Source: Lytechinus pictus (lineage: Eukaryota > Echinodermata > Echinoidea > Temnopleuroida > Toxopneustidae). Taken from it: DNA of 64,000 bases. Shown piece after piece: positions 1 through 11,336 of the stretch. The translations under genes and the position numbers were made by a program. Under the pieces are notes generated by a model. It worked only from the letters and a program-made list of their open reading frames with translations, was not told the origin of the DNA and searched no databases. Each line of letters begins with the position of its first letter. Within the stretch, counting starts at the first letter, position 1. Location of the stretch: positions 52,358,901 through 52,422,900 of the forward strand of contig NC_087249.1 in assembly GCF_037042905.1 (NCBI RefSeq). Reading direction: 5' to 3'.

Positions 1-591
1 GATTTATAGGAGGCAATATCTGGAGTCAAACAACTACCGAAGAAGTCAACTAAGATTTTAGGAACTACTGTCGATTCTATTGAATCTCAATCAGCTAGAC
101 TTAGTTTCTAAAGTTTAAGTACCTTGCAGTTGATAAGTGTATCGTGCTAATGTAAATAGACTTCTGGGATGTTTGGTTTGATAAGAGAAGTTAGAGGGGT
201 GTGTGTATGTAAAGCGATAAGAGAGATGAGAAACACCGATATTTAGTGGAGTTTGGTCAATATGAGCATACTGTTAATTGCAATGCTACATTAGCATATT
301 GTCCGAAATATATACATGGGACATATTTTGGGCAATTTACCCGTTTATAGAAAGTGATAACATGTTTTCATCTTAAGGACAAGGGGGGAAGGAGAGACTT
401 TTTAAATTCTTCGGCAACAGAAAGCAGGCAAGTTATGATCCAATGATTGGCGTGAGCTTTTCCTCTTCGGACTAACAAGAAACAAATGAAGAAGTACTAT
501 ATTGGAATGTACTTAGTGTGTCGCGGTCTTTCATTTCGCAACTGAACCGTGAACTTCAATTAGTCCTGCTCTTTGCTCAAAGAATTTCAAG
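1..591 (+). promoter_or_regulatory. 5' flank and probable 5' UTR of the TMEM184-like gene
   Basis: No coding exon is visible here. The stretch leads directly into the first coding exon, and no splice acceptor immediately precedes the ATG, so the 5' UTR probably lies in the last part of this interval. The start codon sits in CAAGATGGCGG, which is both a good Kozak context and a match to the YY1 core AAGATGGCGGC. No clear TATA box was seen. The transcription start cannot be placed from sequence alone. Confidence 0.4.
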
Positions 592-3500
592 ATGGCGGTC
601 AATTGCTCTAAACTCTGCGGAAGCTGCTTAGGAGGGGAATGGAGAAAACACTCTCAGAAGATTTTTCTGGCCGTCTATTTAGTAATCGCAATCGTAGCGT
701 TTGCTCTGACAATATGGGAGACCGTCGTCACCTCTATGAATTCTGATGATCCGGTAAACTATCTTTGGTTTGTTGCTGGGATATCGGCACAACTCGCTAC
801 CGCCATCTCATTTTGGAATATCTTCAATCACCTGGTTTATTACTCAAAACCAAGCCAACAGAAATATATAGTCAGGTATGAATGGCATGAAATCCAATTC
901 ATGATGCTAAATGCCGAATAGTGGATTTTATAGTAGGCCTTGTTCAATATGTTAAATGCAAGATGGTTCTAAGAAGGAATTAAGGATTTAAGTTACACAT
1001 GATCCCTAAAAGGGTACTCCAAAAGTATTTCAAGTATTAATATATTAATGTCAAATTAAAGCAAAACATTTAATAGGCTCTTTTGCGTTATAGAATACGT
1101 CACTGTAACATAAGACATTTCAGATTTTATGATTTTGAGAAAAGTTCATGCTCCAAAAGTGATTAACATGATTATTGGTTTATTTATTTTACATTCAAGT
1201 ACTGATGTCCATCGTTATCGGCAATTAAGTGTCGGGCGATATTTATGAAAAACAAATAGGATTAGTAAAAAAAAAAAAGATAAATAAATGAATATACCTG
1301 ATAATATGATTTTGATTCAAGGAAGCAAACTATGAATTCTTAATTAATGGTTGATGCAAAGACCGCCTTATATACATTGCTATGATATCACAGTCTTTTG
1401 GGTGGACTTTGGAAGGTATACAAGAAAATGAATATACACGTGTGATGATGATTTTATCTCATCTTATCTTCTTTTATTACAGAATGCTAGGTATTGTTCC
1501 CGCTCATAGTATCAATTGCGTGAGTATAATTGGGAAGGAGATGTTGTTTGTTATTATTTTCTTTCATTAAGTCATATAAGACTCATAAACAGTACGATTT
1601 TTATTAAGTTATTCGTCAGGGTGACTCAAGTAGATTTTTCATTTTCCGTTTTGTCCAAAAATTTGACAAATATCAAAACAGTCTGTTTGTCAAAAGAACT
1701 TCTATCACAAGCAGAAAAGCTTTAAACTTGTATCGTATATATGAACATTTGATCTTTTGAAGTCTTCAAAAATATGGACCCGTATTCTTATATCCAGTTA
1801 AACTGTGGTTTAAATCAGGATTGATTACGAGTACCCACATGGGACACATTCTATGAGCGCATTTGGCGCTCTAAAGATACTTTAATTATCTAGGAATTAT
1901 ATCATTTCTTCACCATAAGCATGAGAAAATATTTCAGTAAGTTGAATGAAGTATAAGCAAAGTTTTGTCGGTTGCAGGTAACTGACAAATTGACAAGCAA
2001 CAGGAAGGATATGTCTTCTCTCCAAAAGGGACATATTTTCATCCTGAATTCCAAATGAGGGAAGGGGTACAATACCGGGGGGTGGGCACTTTACATCCTC
2101 TGTATGTCAGTAAGGTATCCCTTTGTTGATGTACAACAATCTTTATTATTGTTATTCTCCAATGTAGTGGTTTTCGATCAAGTTCGTTAAGTCGGCCATC
2201 TATCTGGATACGATACGAAATTTCTACCAGGCTGTTGTTATCTACTGCTTTATGTCTCTTCTATTGGTTTACCTGAACGAAACATTCGACGATCTGGAGA
2301 AAATCCTCATCAGCAGACCGAAATTTAAACCACAACCACCGTGCTGCTGTGTAAAAGCCGTCCCAAACAAAAGGTATATTTTATATTTTAATCCTGTAAT
2401 CCTGTCCGAAAAAAATAATCGTCAAGGAGAAATGCGTCTATCAGAACGCCTGAATATGAATTTAATTCCATATCTTTATGTAGACAAATTACAAAATAAA
2501 ATGGGGTTCAATAGACAGTATATGTAAATAACATGTATATCATCTGCTGCTATGGTGATCCTTATGTTTTCAGGCCTATCCAAAATTGATTTATCATTTT
2601 ATCATGATCATAGGAGACTAAATTATACATGTACGCTTATGTTGTAAAGATCGGGTCTACTATTAACTAACTTATGGACACTATAAAAGGGCCCCGCAAC
2701 AAATACATTTTTTTTTTAAATGAATCATTGATTGGTCATGATATTTTGGTTATCATTTTTTTTATGAATGGTCACTATGATTCAAATCTATGCTTTCTAA
2801 CCTAGGGTATAATAAAAGACTTCGAATAATCCCTCCTTACTAAAAACGATCCTTATGTGTATATCATTTAAAAATATGTTTATGTAATCAGTATCTGTAT
2901 CTGTTTTGGTAGATTAATTGGAAGATGTCGAGCCGGTGTTCTTAACTATACTATACTCCATCCAATTATCACGATATTAACTATGTAAGTACAGCTCAGC
3001 TTTACATTATTCTTGTTGAAAGGTATATTGCTGTCGGAGTTGGTAAATGTAAACTATGTGTAAATCTTTATTTGGCAATTGCTTACTACTATCTGACTAT
3101 TTCGTGTTTCAATGATCTCGAATGTTCATTACCTTGATTTCTTGGCCATAAATTAGGTTATCGGGGGCCGGGTCAGGGTGAACGATGTTTGGAGAAATTG
3201 AAGATTATTCGAAGCTATCTGCAGTGTGTCGCGCTGTATACGTACTAAGAAGGTGATGCCCGATTTTGATTGGTGAAAAGTTAATCACGTGATAAAAGTT
3301 TTTGCCGGTCAAACACAAGATGGCGTTCTGTATTTCACTGCACATCATCAATGTTTGGAGTTAGAGAGAACTATGTGTATTATGCTGTACTATCTTCGAG
3401 GAAGAGTCGTTGTGTAGTCCTATACACTCTAAAAATGAATCAGTGCTAACTGCACTTCAGAGTGCTGATCCCCCCTTTTTTAGTGTACTATCAGATTAGA

Positions 3501-4862
3501 GTTTGTTGGTTATTATGTACAAATTAATAAAAAGTTCGTTGAACTGTATACTATCTTACCATGGCTAGTTTTCCTACTTATATTTTGAACAGAATAACAA
3601 CCGTTACAGGCCATTATACTGAAGGAAGTTTCATTGGATTATGGATCTGGTTCGCAATAATAGATGGGGTCTCCCAAGTTGTAAGAATTTATTATTGTTT
3701 CATTGTGCAAGGAATAATGTGTCGTATATTTAGGCCTACATAATATTTATTCCCAACTTCGAATAATAATGAAATTACACAAACGAATTGATTACAAAAT
3801 TGAAATTAAATGAAATTTAGTTTACTGCCAAGGAAGAAGAGTACACTTTATTACTTTAATCATGATAGCCCCCCCCAAAAAAAAAAAAAAGGGTGGGAAT
3901 GCTCTTGGTAGACTATATCTTAATAGCAAAGATGATTACGTGTTGTTGTTTTTTGTCAGATAAACGTCACTAAAGTAATCAAAATTCATCACATTCGACA
4001 GAGGGGAGAATGCAAATTTTCTAAGAAATAATACAACCTTCTTATTTTGTTTGACATTGGCTTTCATAAGGGATGGTAAATCCTCTACTCCCACCCCCCC
4101 CCCCTTCCCCAATCAGGTGGCGCCGCCGTTTATTTTATTATTAGCTTGTTCATTAATTACTTTAAATAATGTTTCAAACTAAACACATCACCAATTCTAC
4201 ACACCAACGTTCTCACGGGGAAAATGTCTATTATTAAAAAAATCCTGATAATTAGTATATAAATAACCAAATTTAAAATTCAAATTGGATTTTATTTCCA
4301 GCAGAAAATATAATACATTAAACATTACATACGTGCATAATTACATTCGATGACATAAATGAAATTCAAGATACAAATAATGTGACAAACACAGAAAATG
4401 TTTGTAGATAAATAATGAAAATATAAAATTGAAATAAAGTAGGCATATTTATCTTATTTCCTCACTATATCCCTTCATCTTTGAGTGGGCGATGTACTGT
4501 TTGATGGTATTCTATCGAGCCACAAAGGAGGAACTAGCTGGGTTGCATCCAATCAGTAAACTAATCACAGTCCAGTTAACCATCTTCGGTGCTTTCTTCC
4601 AATCATTCATCATCGCTCTGGTCATTGGTCTCAGCAATCCAAACCTTGATCCAGAGAACTGGGGCTATGATGATCAGCAGAAACTGCGCTTCTCAAGATT
4701 CATACAGGTTCGTGAATTTTATTGTTTAACGGAGGAACTTGGATTAGTTGGATTTGAGGGGGTAACGCGCCTATCCAGTACCCAAATGGTTTTTGAAGTG
4801 ACAGCACCTCGTGCATGAAAAAAATACTGCTATAATGATAAAGATGAAGATGATAATAATAA

Positions 4863-4897
<35 letters not shown>

Positions 4898-6605
4898 ATA
4901 TTAATATTAATAATTATAATAATAATGATGGTAATAATAACAATAATAATAATAATAATAATGACAATAATAATGATAATAACAATAATAATAATAATAT
5001 TACAAAATGATAACAATAATGAAAATAATAATATCAAGAAAATATATTCATATCGTTTACTAAAACCTAAAACAAAGGAAGTCGACTTTCGGTCATTTGA
5101 CCCCTTCTATCCCCCCCTTTTTTTTTCTTTCATGATATAGGATTTCATACTTTGTATTGAGATGGGTTTATCAGCAGTGGGTCATCTCTACGCATTTCCA
5201 TACACGGCCTACAAGGATGCGGATAAACCGGCAAACTTCATGAAATCCTGCATCTCCTGTTGTTCAGTCACAGACATCGCTCAGGATATATCTTCACACG
5301 TCAAGAGGTTATCATGTGAGTCGACAATGAAATGCTATTAACATTATTTTGGTACTACCGGCAAGGGCAGAAATCTCTCCCCAAAGGTAGGGGGACGAGG
5401 GGCTGGAAAATTCGACAAGCAAAAAAAAAAAGGTTATCACTCCAAATGTAAGGTCCTTTCGACAAAAATGAATTTGACAAAAAAAAAGGGTTATCACCCA
5501 AAAGTACAAGGTCATCTCGTCCAAAATACATGTTTTATTTTGATTATGAATGATGTATTTCTTTCCATAAAAATGCCAAAAATAGAAAGGTGACATTTGA
5601 TATTGTGTCCCCCTCCTATTTTTGGTAGGGGACGCGTCCCCCCTGGGATTTCCGCACCTGACTACCGAGCCTAAAACAAATGGAAGCAATTAATGATCAT
5701 TAATGGCCAATAATTCTTTCCCAATCATTATCATAATGGACACTCTCAAAATAAATCCAAAGTAATCAATCTACAAATAATACAAGCTAGATGCAACTAA
5801 CATGTCTACTCACATGTACAAGGAATGGCTATATTGAAGTCAGAAGGGACTAAACATAATCGGCAAACTTGTTATTCATTATTCAAATCGATTCATATAA
5901 AGGAGTTATTATGATGGGATCGGATTAATTCGTCGAATAATTCTTTAAGAGTTATAAAGAAATATGAAGTATCCAAGAACTTAGTAGCCAACGTGAAAAG
6001 GGTATGTAATTTTCAAGGTTTTTAAGATATTGGATAGATAATGAATAACAACGCATTCAGAGAAATATTCCTTTATCCCTAACTTTAATCTGGAATTATG
6101 AAGGTGCCTTACATGTCCTTTTAACCATCTGAACAATATTTCCTGTCCTTCTTCAGCTAAAAAGCCTAACCTGGCCAATCAAATTGTATACGAGCAGTAT
6201 GACGAAGACCAGCCCAATGTTGAATTGGATGACATGATGACCATCGTAAAACAAGGCGAAAGCGTAGGCGATGCCTCATCGGAGACGAGGACGACCACCG
6301 CTTCATCCGACATCGCTATCAAAGAGGTCGTTGATGTCGAGGTTGATGATAAGAATTTGGATGAAATGGTTGCTGGTGATGTCGCAAACGGAACGGGACT
6401 AAGAACTGTGCGTCATGATAGCGGGTCGTACTCGACCAATGGCAACAGCGTGGCTGGTAAAGACGAGATCGACCTCGGTGTTGGAAGCAATGGAACGGTG
6501 AATGAACCGGATGACGATGGGCAGGAGGGAGGTGACTTTGACTTGGGACTATACACACATACTGTCAGGAGTGATGTAACATTCAATATGGAATTCGACG
6601 CTTGA
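592..6605 (+). CDS. TMEM184C: TMEM184C-like seven-transmembrane protein (OST-alpha/TMEM184 family), complete, 8 exons
   Basis: Coding exons: 592-875, 1483-1519, 2168-2373, 2913-2984, 3593-3680, 4486-4707, 5141-5315, 6157-6605. They sum to 1533 bases, 510 aa plus TGA. All introns are GT-AG and every phase closes. Family hallmarks seen: the MCN-terminal hydrophobic first helix, WFVAGI at residues 59-64, a VP-I-S segment in exon 2, SAIYLDTIRNFY in exon 3, a CCC cluster near residue 170, AGVLNYT in exon 4, MYCLMVFYRATKEEL in exon 6, and DFILCIEM in exon 7. Exons 1-7 align without gaps to my memory of human TMEM184C in the regions compared. The family has a Solute_trans_a (OST-alpha-like) domain with about seven membrane helices; its transport role is not firmly established. 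The tail after residue ~365 is acidic and D/T/G/V-rich, making the protein about 70 aa longer than human (438 aa). TMEM184A/B paralogues fit less well. Confidence 0.9.
1483..1519 (+). CDS. TMEM184C: 37-nt microexon (exon 2) of the TMEM184-like gene
   Basis: It is flanked by TATTACAG and GTGAGT. It completes the codon left open by exon 1 (AG+A, Arg95), adds 12 residues beginning MLGIVPAHS, and leaves phase 0 for exon 3. Without it, exon 1 would join exon 3 out of frame and the conserved WMVPIY-like helix segment would be missing. Confidence 0.85.
3230..3330. promoter_or_regulatory. Intronic cluster of promoter-like motifs: ATTGG, TCACGTGA, CAAGATGGCG
   Basis: This lies in intron 4 of the TMEM184-like gene. 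Within ~60 bases there is an inverted CCAAT (GATTGG, ~3268), a perfect palindromic E-box TCACGTGA at 3285-3292 (the MITF/TFE/USF type), and a second CAAGATGGCG like the one at the gene's start codon. It could be an internal promoter or enhancer. The evidence is motif presence only. Confidence 0.25.
4855..5040. repeat. Compound trinucleotide microsatellite (TAG)n/(AAT)n
   Basis: A run of about 12 TAG/GTA triplets is followed by imperfect AAT, AAC and ATG triplets. It lies in intron 6 of the TMEM184-like gene. The long poly-Ile/Val/Thr open frames on both strands here are artefacts of the repeat. Confidence 0.9.
5316..6156 (+). other. Intron 7 of the TMEM184-like gene, containing a poly-A/GACAAG degenerate repeat
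   Basis: The interval 5405-5530 holds two or three degenerate units of the form 'gacaag-A(n)-ggttatcac-aaggtc'. They resemble the tandem repeat at 30085-31030 and the poly-C element at 29474-29781. The rest shows no recognisable feature. Confidence 0.5.
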
Positions 6606-7360
6606 TAATGGACATTGGAAATTATATGTGCAGGTACTACGATGACGTGATGCATGACGGTGGAGCCAAGAAGGTCTTCAAGAAGGGAATCTACTTGCTT
6701 GAAGGACTATATATTTAGTATTTTTGTATGCAAACATTGGGTAAAGAGATTTGACTGTTGAGACGATGATGGTGACAAAGTCGCTTTTAGAAGTTGAATG
6801 AAGTTCAATTATGCGGAAATAAAATCATGAAACAGAAAGCTGCAAACAAGGGTAAAAAAGTAAAAGGCATATCAAGGAAACATGGCCTTTTGATACAGCT
6901 ATATTCTGATTTCCAGCTAATATTTGGGAAGAAATCCCCCTTCTGCGTATACATGTATACCAAGGTTCATTCGACATATTCCTATTATTAAATCAAACTT
7001 TGAAAGACATCTCTGTCAAATGCCTCCATCTCCTCTTTGTTTCTATGTATTATTGTCACTATAGCTTTGCTATCACCTTTTCCATTTTTCTTGTAGGTAA
7101 TTTCATATTTTCTAATCAATATAGACGAGAAGTGAATCTATGGTACTACTTTAATACCGAGAAGTTTTCGCTTTGAACTACCAACAAAATAATGACTGGT
7201 ACTCTTCAATAATAAAAAATATCCGAAAACTAGAAACATTGCTTACAACAGCAGATATCTTCGTCACCCCTAGTGAATTACGCGAGCAAGCACAGCGAAG
7301 GTGTCAGAATTTCTAATTATCGTTCAAAGATATATATTTTTGTCATTGAAATAATAAATC
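6606..7360 (+). other. Probable 3' UTR of the TMEM184-like gene
   Basis: This is non-coding sequence after the stop codon. AATAAA hexamers occur at 6818-6823 and 7353-7358; either could direct polyadenylation. Which one is used cannot be decided from sequence. Confidence 0.45.
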
Positions 7361-8099
7361 TTTAGATTTCTCAACCTTCCTGCCAAATACGACATAATTT
7401 GAGCTCTCATTGAGTCAGTTGTTAAATGTATAGGGGCCGCGAAATGATTTTGAAGGGGGGTGGGGCTGACCAATCAAAACAAAAAAATCACAACAAGAAT
7501 GTAATTTTTACGTGTTTTTTTTACACGTTTATTGAAAAACAAAAGTGAAATCAATTCTGCGACCACTAGGGCTGCTGTATTGAGCAGTCTGCTAAAAATA
7601 ATAAAATCAATAAATAAAAAAATAAAATCGGTAGAAATATGGCTGTTTAGGGAGTGGGGTATAGAGCTACAGTCACGAAACTCAAATAGAGTGGCAGTTA
7701 ATTCCATTTCCTTTTACGAGTGATGATGGATTTTCCGTGCTGGTGCAAATGATATCGTGTGTAAATGTCTTATTTCGCGTTTCAAATGAATTCCAGTTCA
7801 CAGCGCTCTCTTTGTCGATCCATTTCTTCTACAATTAAAAAGTATTTTCAAAGACATTTGTATTCGGTGTCTATCTGTTTCCTATCGGGTTATTAATTTG
7901 ATCCCTCCACCAAGAGGCACTTCTCATCATCCTTTCCAACTTACGTCAACCGTCAATTTTCTCGAGTTTCTACCTCTCATACAAAATTTAGTTCGAAAGA
8001 ATGTCTCAAGAATCTGTGATATACAATATTTACAATTATTTTTACATTATCGGCAGCGGTTTTAACCTAAATAGCAAAACAGTTTTCTCCACCATCTCC
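7361..8099. other. Intergenic, no gene seen
   Basis: AT-rich sequence. A GGGGCCGCGAAATGATTTTG-type dispersed repeat start is visible near 7433, with a short ACGTG/CACGT hairpin near 7510. No coding exon with credible splice sites was recognised. Confidence 0.4.
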
Positions 8100-8176
8100 G
8101 CCTCCTTCTTGGAAGATTTTTGTCCGTTTTTGATGCACATCCTCTCCTCTTCTTCCCCCTCTTCTTTCTCCGCCTT

Positions 8177-9241
8177 CTACTCCTCTTCTACCTCTTGCTC
8201 TTCCCCGTTCTCATCTTGCAGCTGCTCCTGCTGATCCTTCAGCTCCTGTTTAACCTTCATTTTGTCCACCTGCTCTTCCTCCACCTTAAAGGGGAATCCA
8301 GCCTTGGCCATAAAATGTTGTGTTAGGAAGGAGAAAAATAAATTAAACAGAATGGTGAAAGTTTAAAAGAAATCGGACAAGCAATAAGAAAGTTATAGCT
8401 GCTTTAGAATTGAGATCACCAATACTATGTAGATTTCAAATTGGCAACTGGGTAAGTAAATTATGACAAGGGGCAAGGACAACTTTCCCATAGGCCATGT
8501 ACTTTATTATCAGGGATTTGCGGTTTTCTCCTAAGTACCCATTCCCCTGGGGCAGTAATCTAAATATAACCCAGGTGTAGTATATTGTTTTATGTCCTCA
8601 TGGAAGAAAAATATAATTTGAAATAAAACTTTTGGGGAAAATGACATTTTAGCCATAATATGTATTGGAGTACATGGGAGAGTATAGTCCTTGCCTTACA
8701 TCACTACGACATCCCATATGCAGCCAATCTCCATGGGTATAGTGATTACCAATATTTACAACTTTTAAAAATTCATAACTTTCTTGTTGTTTGTCCAATA
8801 TTGTTCAAACTTTCACCTATCAACTTGTCTGATTTTTCTTTTCCTTATAAAACAAGTTTTTATTTGGGTTGGGTTCCCCTTAACCATGTCAGCATCCTGG
8901 TGGTTCTCCACCTTCACTGACTCCATCTCCTGCTGCTCGTCTTCATCTCCCTCATCCTGCTGATGATCATCTTGTTTCTTCACAGCCTGCCGTTGCTCCT
9001 CCTCTATCTGCTGATGCATTTCCATGTCATCTTGCTCCTTGTGGAGCTGTTGGGGCTCCTCTCTATATACCTGCACTCCTGTCTCCTTTTGTGGTATAAT
9101 CCTCTCCAACCTCCCGGCCTCCTGTTGATTCTCCCCCTCCTCCTCCTCCTCTTCTTCATCACTATGATGCTGATGCTCCTGCTCCTCCTCTCCTTTCTGT
9201 TGTTCTACTTCCTTGACGGGATGCTCCTCCTTCTCCACCAC
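8177..9241 (-). pseudogene. Glu/Gln-rich reading frame split by a MITE (possible 3' exon or decayed gene)
   Basis: On the minus strand, 9241 to 8884 is open and very rich in E, Q, D, K and H, with runs of seven Glu. It ends at a TTAA-flanked insertion (8290-8879). Removing the insertion and one TTAA joins the frame exactly, adding 36 more E/Q-rich residues to a TAG at 8179-8177. Upstream (9242-9541) the same purine-rich composition continues, but in other frames and with stops, so either the true exon starts near 9241 or the sequence is frameshifted. No family is recognised. The alternative is a purine-rich minisatellite with no coding role. Confidence 0.4.
8290..8879. mobile_element. 590-bp foldback MITE with TTAA target duplication
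   Basis: TTAA at 8286-8289 and 8880-8883 flank the element. Its ends are AGGGGAATCCAGCC and GGTTGGGTTCCCC, and the two halves are inverted copies: 'gaaagtttaaaagaaatcggacaagcaa' on the left is matched on the right in reverse complement near 8790-8815. A TTAA duplication is typical of piggyBac and Kolobok elements. No transposase is encoded. Confidence 0.75.
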
Positions 9242-9541
9242 CTCCTCTTCTTCCTCTTCATATGCTGCTGCTCAACCAAGTCCTCGCGCTCCTCCTATGC
9301 TTTCTGTTCTATACCTCCGCGACCTGCTCTTGCTGCTGCCTCTCCTCCCCACCAAATCCTTGTGCTTCTCTTCTACTTTCTGTTGTACTTCTACCTCATC
9401 AACCTGTTGCTGCTGCTGCTCCTCCTCCTCCTTCTCCGCTACCTTATCCCTTTCCTTCTGTTCCTCTACATTCCCCTACTGCTCCTCCTTCCCCAGCTCC
9501 TTTTAGGTCTACTCTTCATCCGCCTCCACTGTAGTCTTTTT
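9242..9541. repeat. Pyrimidine-rich (plus) / purine-rich (minus) low-complexity tract
   Basis: This is strongly strand-asymmetric CTC/CTG-rich sequence continuous with the E/Q-rich frame. The overlapping leucine- and serine-rich open frames on the plus strand result from the composition and are not genes. Confidence 0.6.
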
Positions 9542-9624
9542 TAGTACCAGTCCAAGTAAATAGTCCAAGATGCCATTTACTGATGTTACAACGAGGTTAC
9601 TAAAGAGTAAACAAATCCGAATCA

Positions 9625-9790
9625 AATCCAATTGGTTGGACTTATAATCACAAGGTTGTGAGTTCGAATCCCTCCTCTGTCATTGTTTCCACTTTGATAA
9701 CAAGTGGAAAGGTCTATTATGAGGTCAGCCACTATGACTGATTTGCCTAGACGTAAAGTGTTTCTTATAGGTAATTGGTTATATAACATC
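9625..9790 (+). mobile_element. tRNA-derived SINE (partial head plus body)
   Basis: A polymerase III B-box-like segment GTGAGTTCGAATCCC at 9657-9671 is followed by a body with 'gcctagacgtaaag'. The A box is poorly preserved. The layout matches tRNA-headed SINEs of marine deuterostomes. Confidence 0.55.
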
Positions 9791-10440
9791 TTGGCGTTTA
9801 TACCAGCAAAAAGCTGTTCTGCCAAGTTCCTAGTTACATAAAACAGAAAAACAGTAAGCTGGTAAGATGAGATGCACTCGATCACAAACCATCCAAATGA
9901 ACATTTTAAAAAATAAAACCACCAGCAAACAAACAAAAATAGGGTATATAATTTTGTGTATCAAAAGGACTTTATGTGGGTTTTGAAAATAGCTTTTTAC
10001 ATTTTAAAGCAAACTATGTAAAGTATGAACATGATGAACAAAAAACAATGAAAATTATATCTTCAGATAAACTATACCTGTCTGATTGACTATAGTCAAA
10101 TGACAGAGCTAACAATGGCACGGCTAAAAAACGGAAGGGGTGAAAAACAGGCTAGAAAAAATGTTAAAGGTAAATATAATTCATTTTCTTGATAGTGATG
10201 AAAAACATGGTGTCCAATCAAAAGAGCTCTTACTCGTTTCGTTCGATACTGCACTGCATATAGGCTTCTTGACTATTAACTCCTGTATTTAATCGTACAC
10301 ATGGTACAGTAAGCTTTTGGTGAGGATTATTTACTTATCAAAATTTCGATCAATCAATCAATCAATCAGTATTTGTTAGTCAGTCAGTGATTATACGCCA
10401 TCTAGTGGCAAAAACGTTATATTGTTAGCTATAGCATAGC
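9791..10440. other. Intergenic, no gene seen
   Basis: AT-rich sequence with a short (ATCA)n run at about 10350-10370. No other recognisable structure. Confidence 0.4.
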
Positions 10441-10810
10441 TAGCTGAATGACTCTGGGGAGATTCCCATGGAAATTGCAACGTCAGTCCGGTTCCAGGCC
10501 CAGGGCCCGAAAGAAAAAGCTTCTGTTTCCGCTTTCTGTACCGAGAAGGATAGTGGGAGTACCATTACAATCTTGGCATGCCACAATCTTTTAAATTTAT
10601 GTGAGTATCATAGATATCTAAGAATTCAATAAATGGAACCAACGGAACGGAAGTCAGTAGGCACACAATCACAATATTGCGAGGTACGGTACCGTACCGG
10701 TACCGGCGGTAATTCGGCCGGGGGTTAACTTGACAAGCCAGCTCCGCCAGGCGTTCGGCGGCCGCGGATCTCAACAGCATGTCCTAAACCTGGCTGGGGC
10801 GGTATTCGAA
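10441..10810 (+). promoter_or_regulatory. CpG-rich segment, candidate promoter or first non-coding exon of the ELMOD gene
   Basis: GC- and CpG-dense sequence in an otherwise AT-rich region, with a perfect 16-bp palindrome GGTACGGTACCGTACC at 10683-10698 and a second GGTACC repeat. The first coding exon of the ELMOD gene begins with a splice acceptor directly before GAG-ATG, so an upstream non-coding exon must exist. This is the most promoter-like segment upstream. It could also serve the minus-strand E/Q-rich frame. Confidence 0.35.
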
Positions 10811-10870
10811 TATTATTCTGAACTTTGTCTCTTCACGATATTGTTTCTTTTCTCAGAGATATAAGACTTT

Positions 10871-11040
10871 AAGGCATTATCGTGGTTTATGTCACCAGTC
10901 CATTCACTGCCGTTTATTTCGTCAGCGGTGGTGACATCTTTCCACTCCCATTGACTTTGTACACAACGAGCGCGCACACACCGACACACACGAGAAGAGA
11001 GGTGACAAATTTCACGATAAGGCCGACTTTAAATATGACA
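10871..11040. mobile_element. ~160-bp MITE with GGCATTATCGTG ends (copy 1)
   Basis: The left end is AAGGCATTATCGTGG and the right end is TTCACGATAAGGCC, which are inverted. The interior 'gtccattcactgccgtttatttcgtcag' is shared with a second copy at 31757-31916 in the same orientation. A degraded relative is near 40513. Confidence 0.65.
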
Positions 11041-11336
11041 GATTCTGAATTGGTATTCTGGTGGATGTCATAACTTTTGTCCTACATTTTGTCATAAACT
11101 TTGTCTCTTACATGACGTGACATGTCTTTAACTTAAGTTTAACATAAGTTTGAGTTTCACTTTGTCTTTGTTGACTTTGACTTAATAAAAGAGAATGAAA
11201 CCTTGGCTTTGGAGCAAGATACCTCAAGTCATGTTCATGCAGGCTCCACTTCACTACCGCTACACTACCGCTACACTATGCTCCACCTACCCGACCTCAA
11301 GGTGGTGAACTCTTTTGGATACTCCGAGCCCGAGGG

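Noticed and set aside
4771-5140. Long poly-Ile/Val/Thr open frames on both strands
   Set aside because: They are translations of a TAG/AAT microsatellite inside an intron.
8963-9544. 193-codon leucine-rich and overlapping serine-rich plus-strand frames
   Set aside because: They are shadows of pyrimidine-rich low-complexity sequence; the opposite-strand E/Q-rich frame is the only one with gene-like features.
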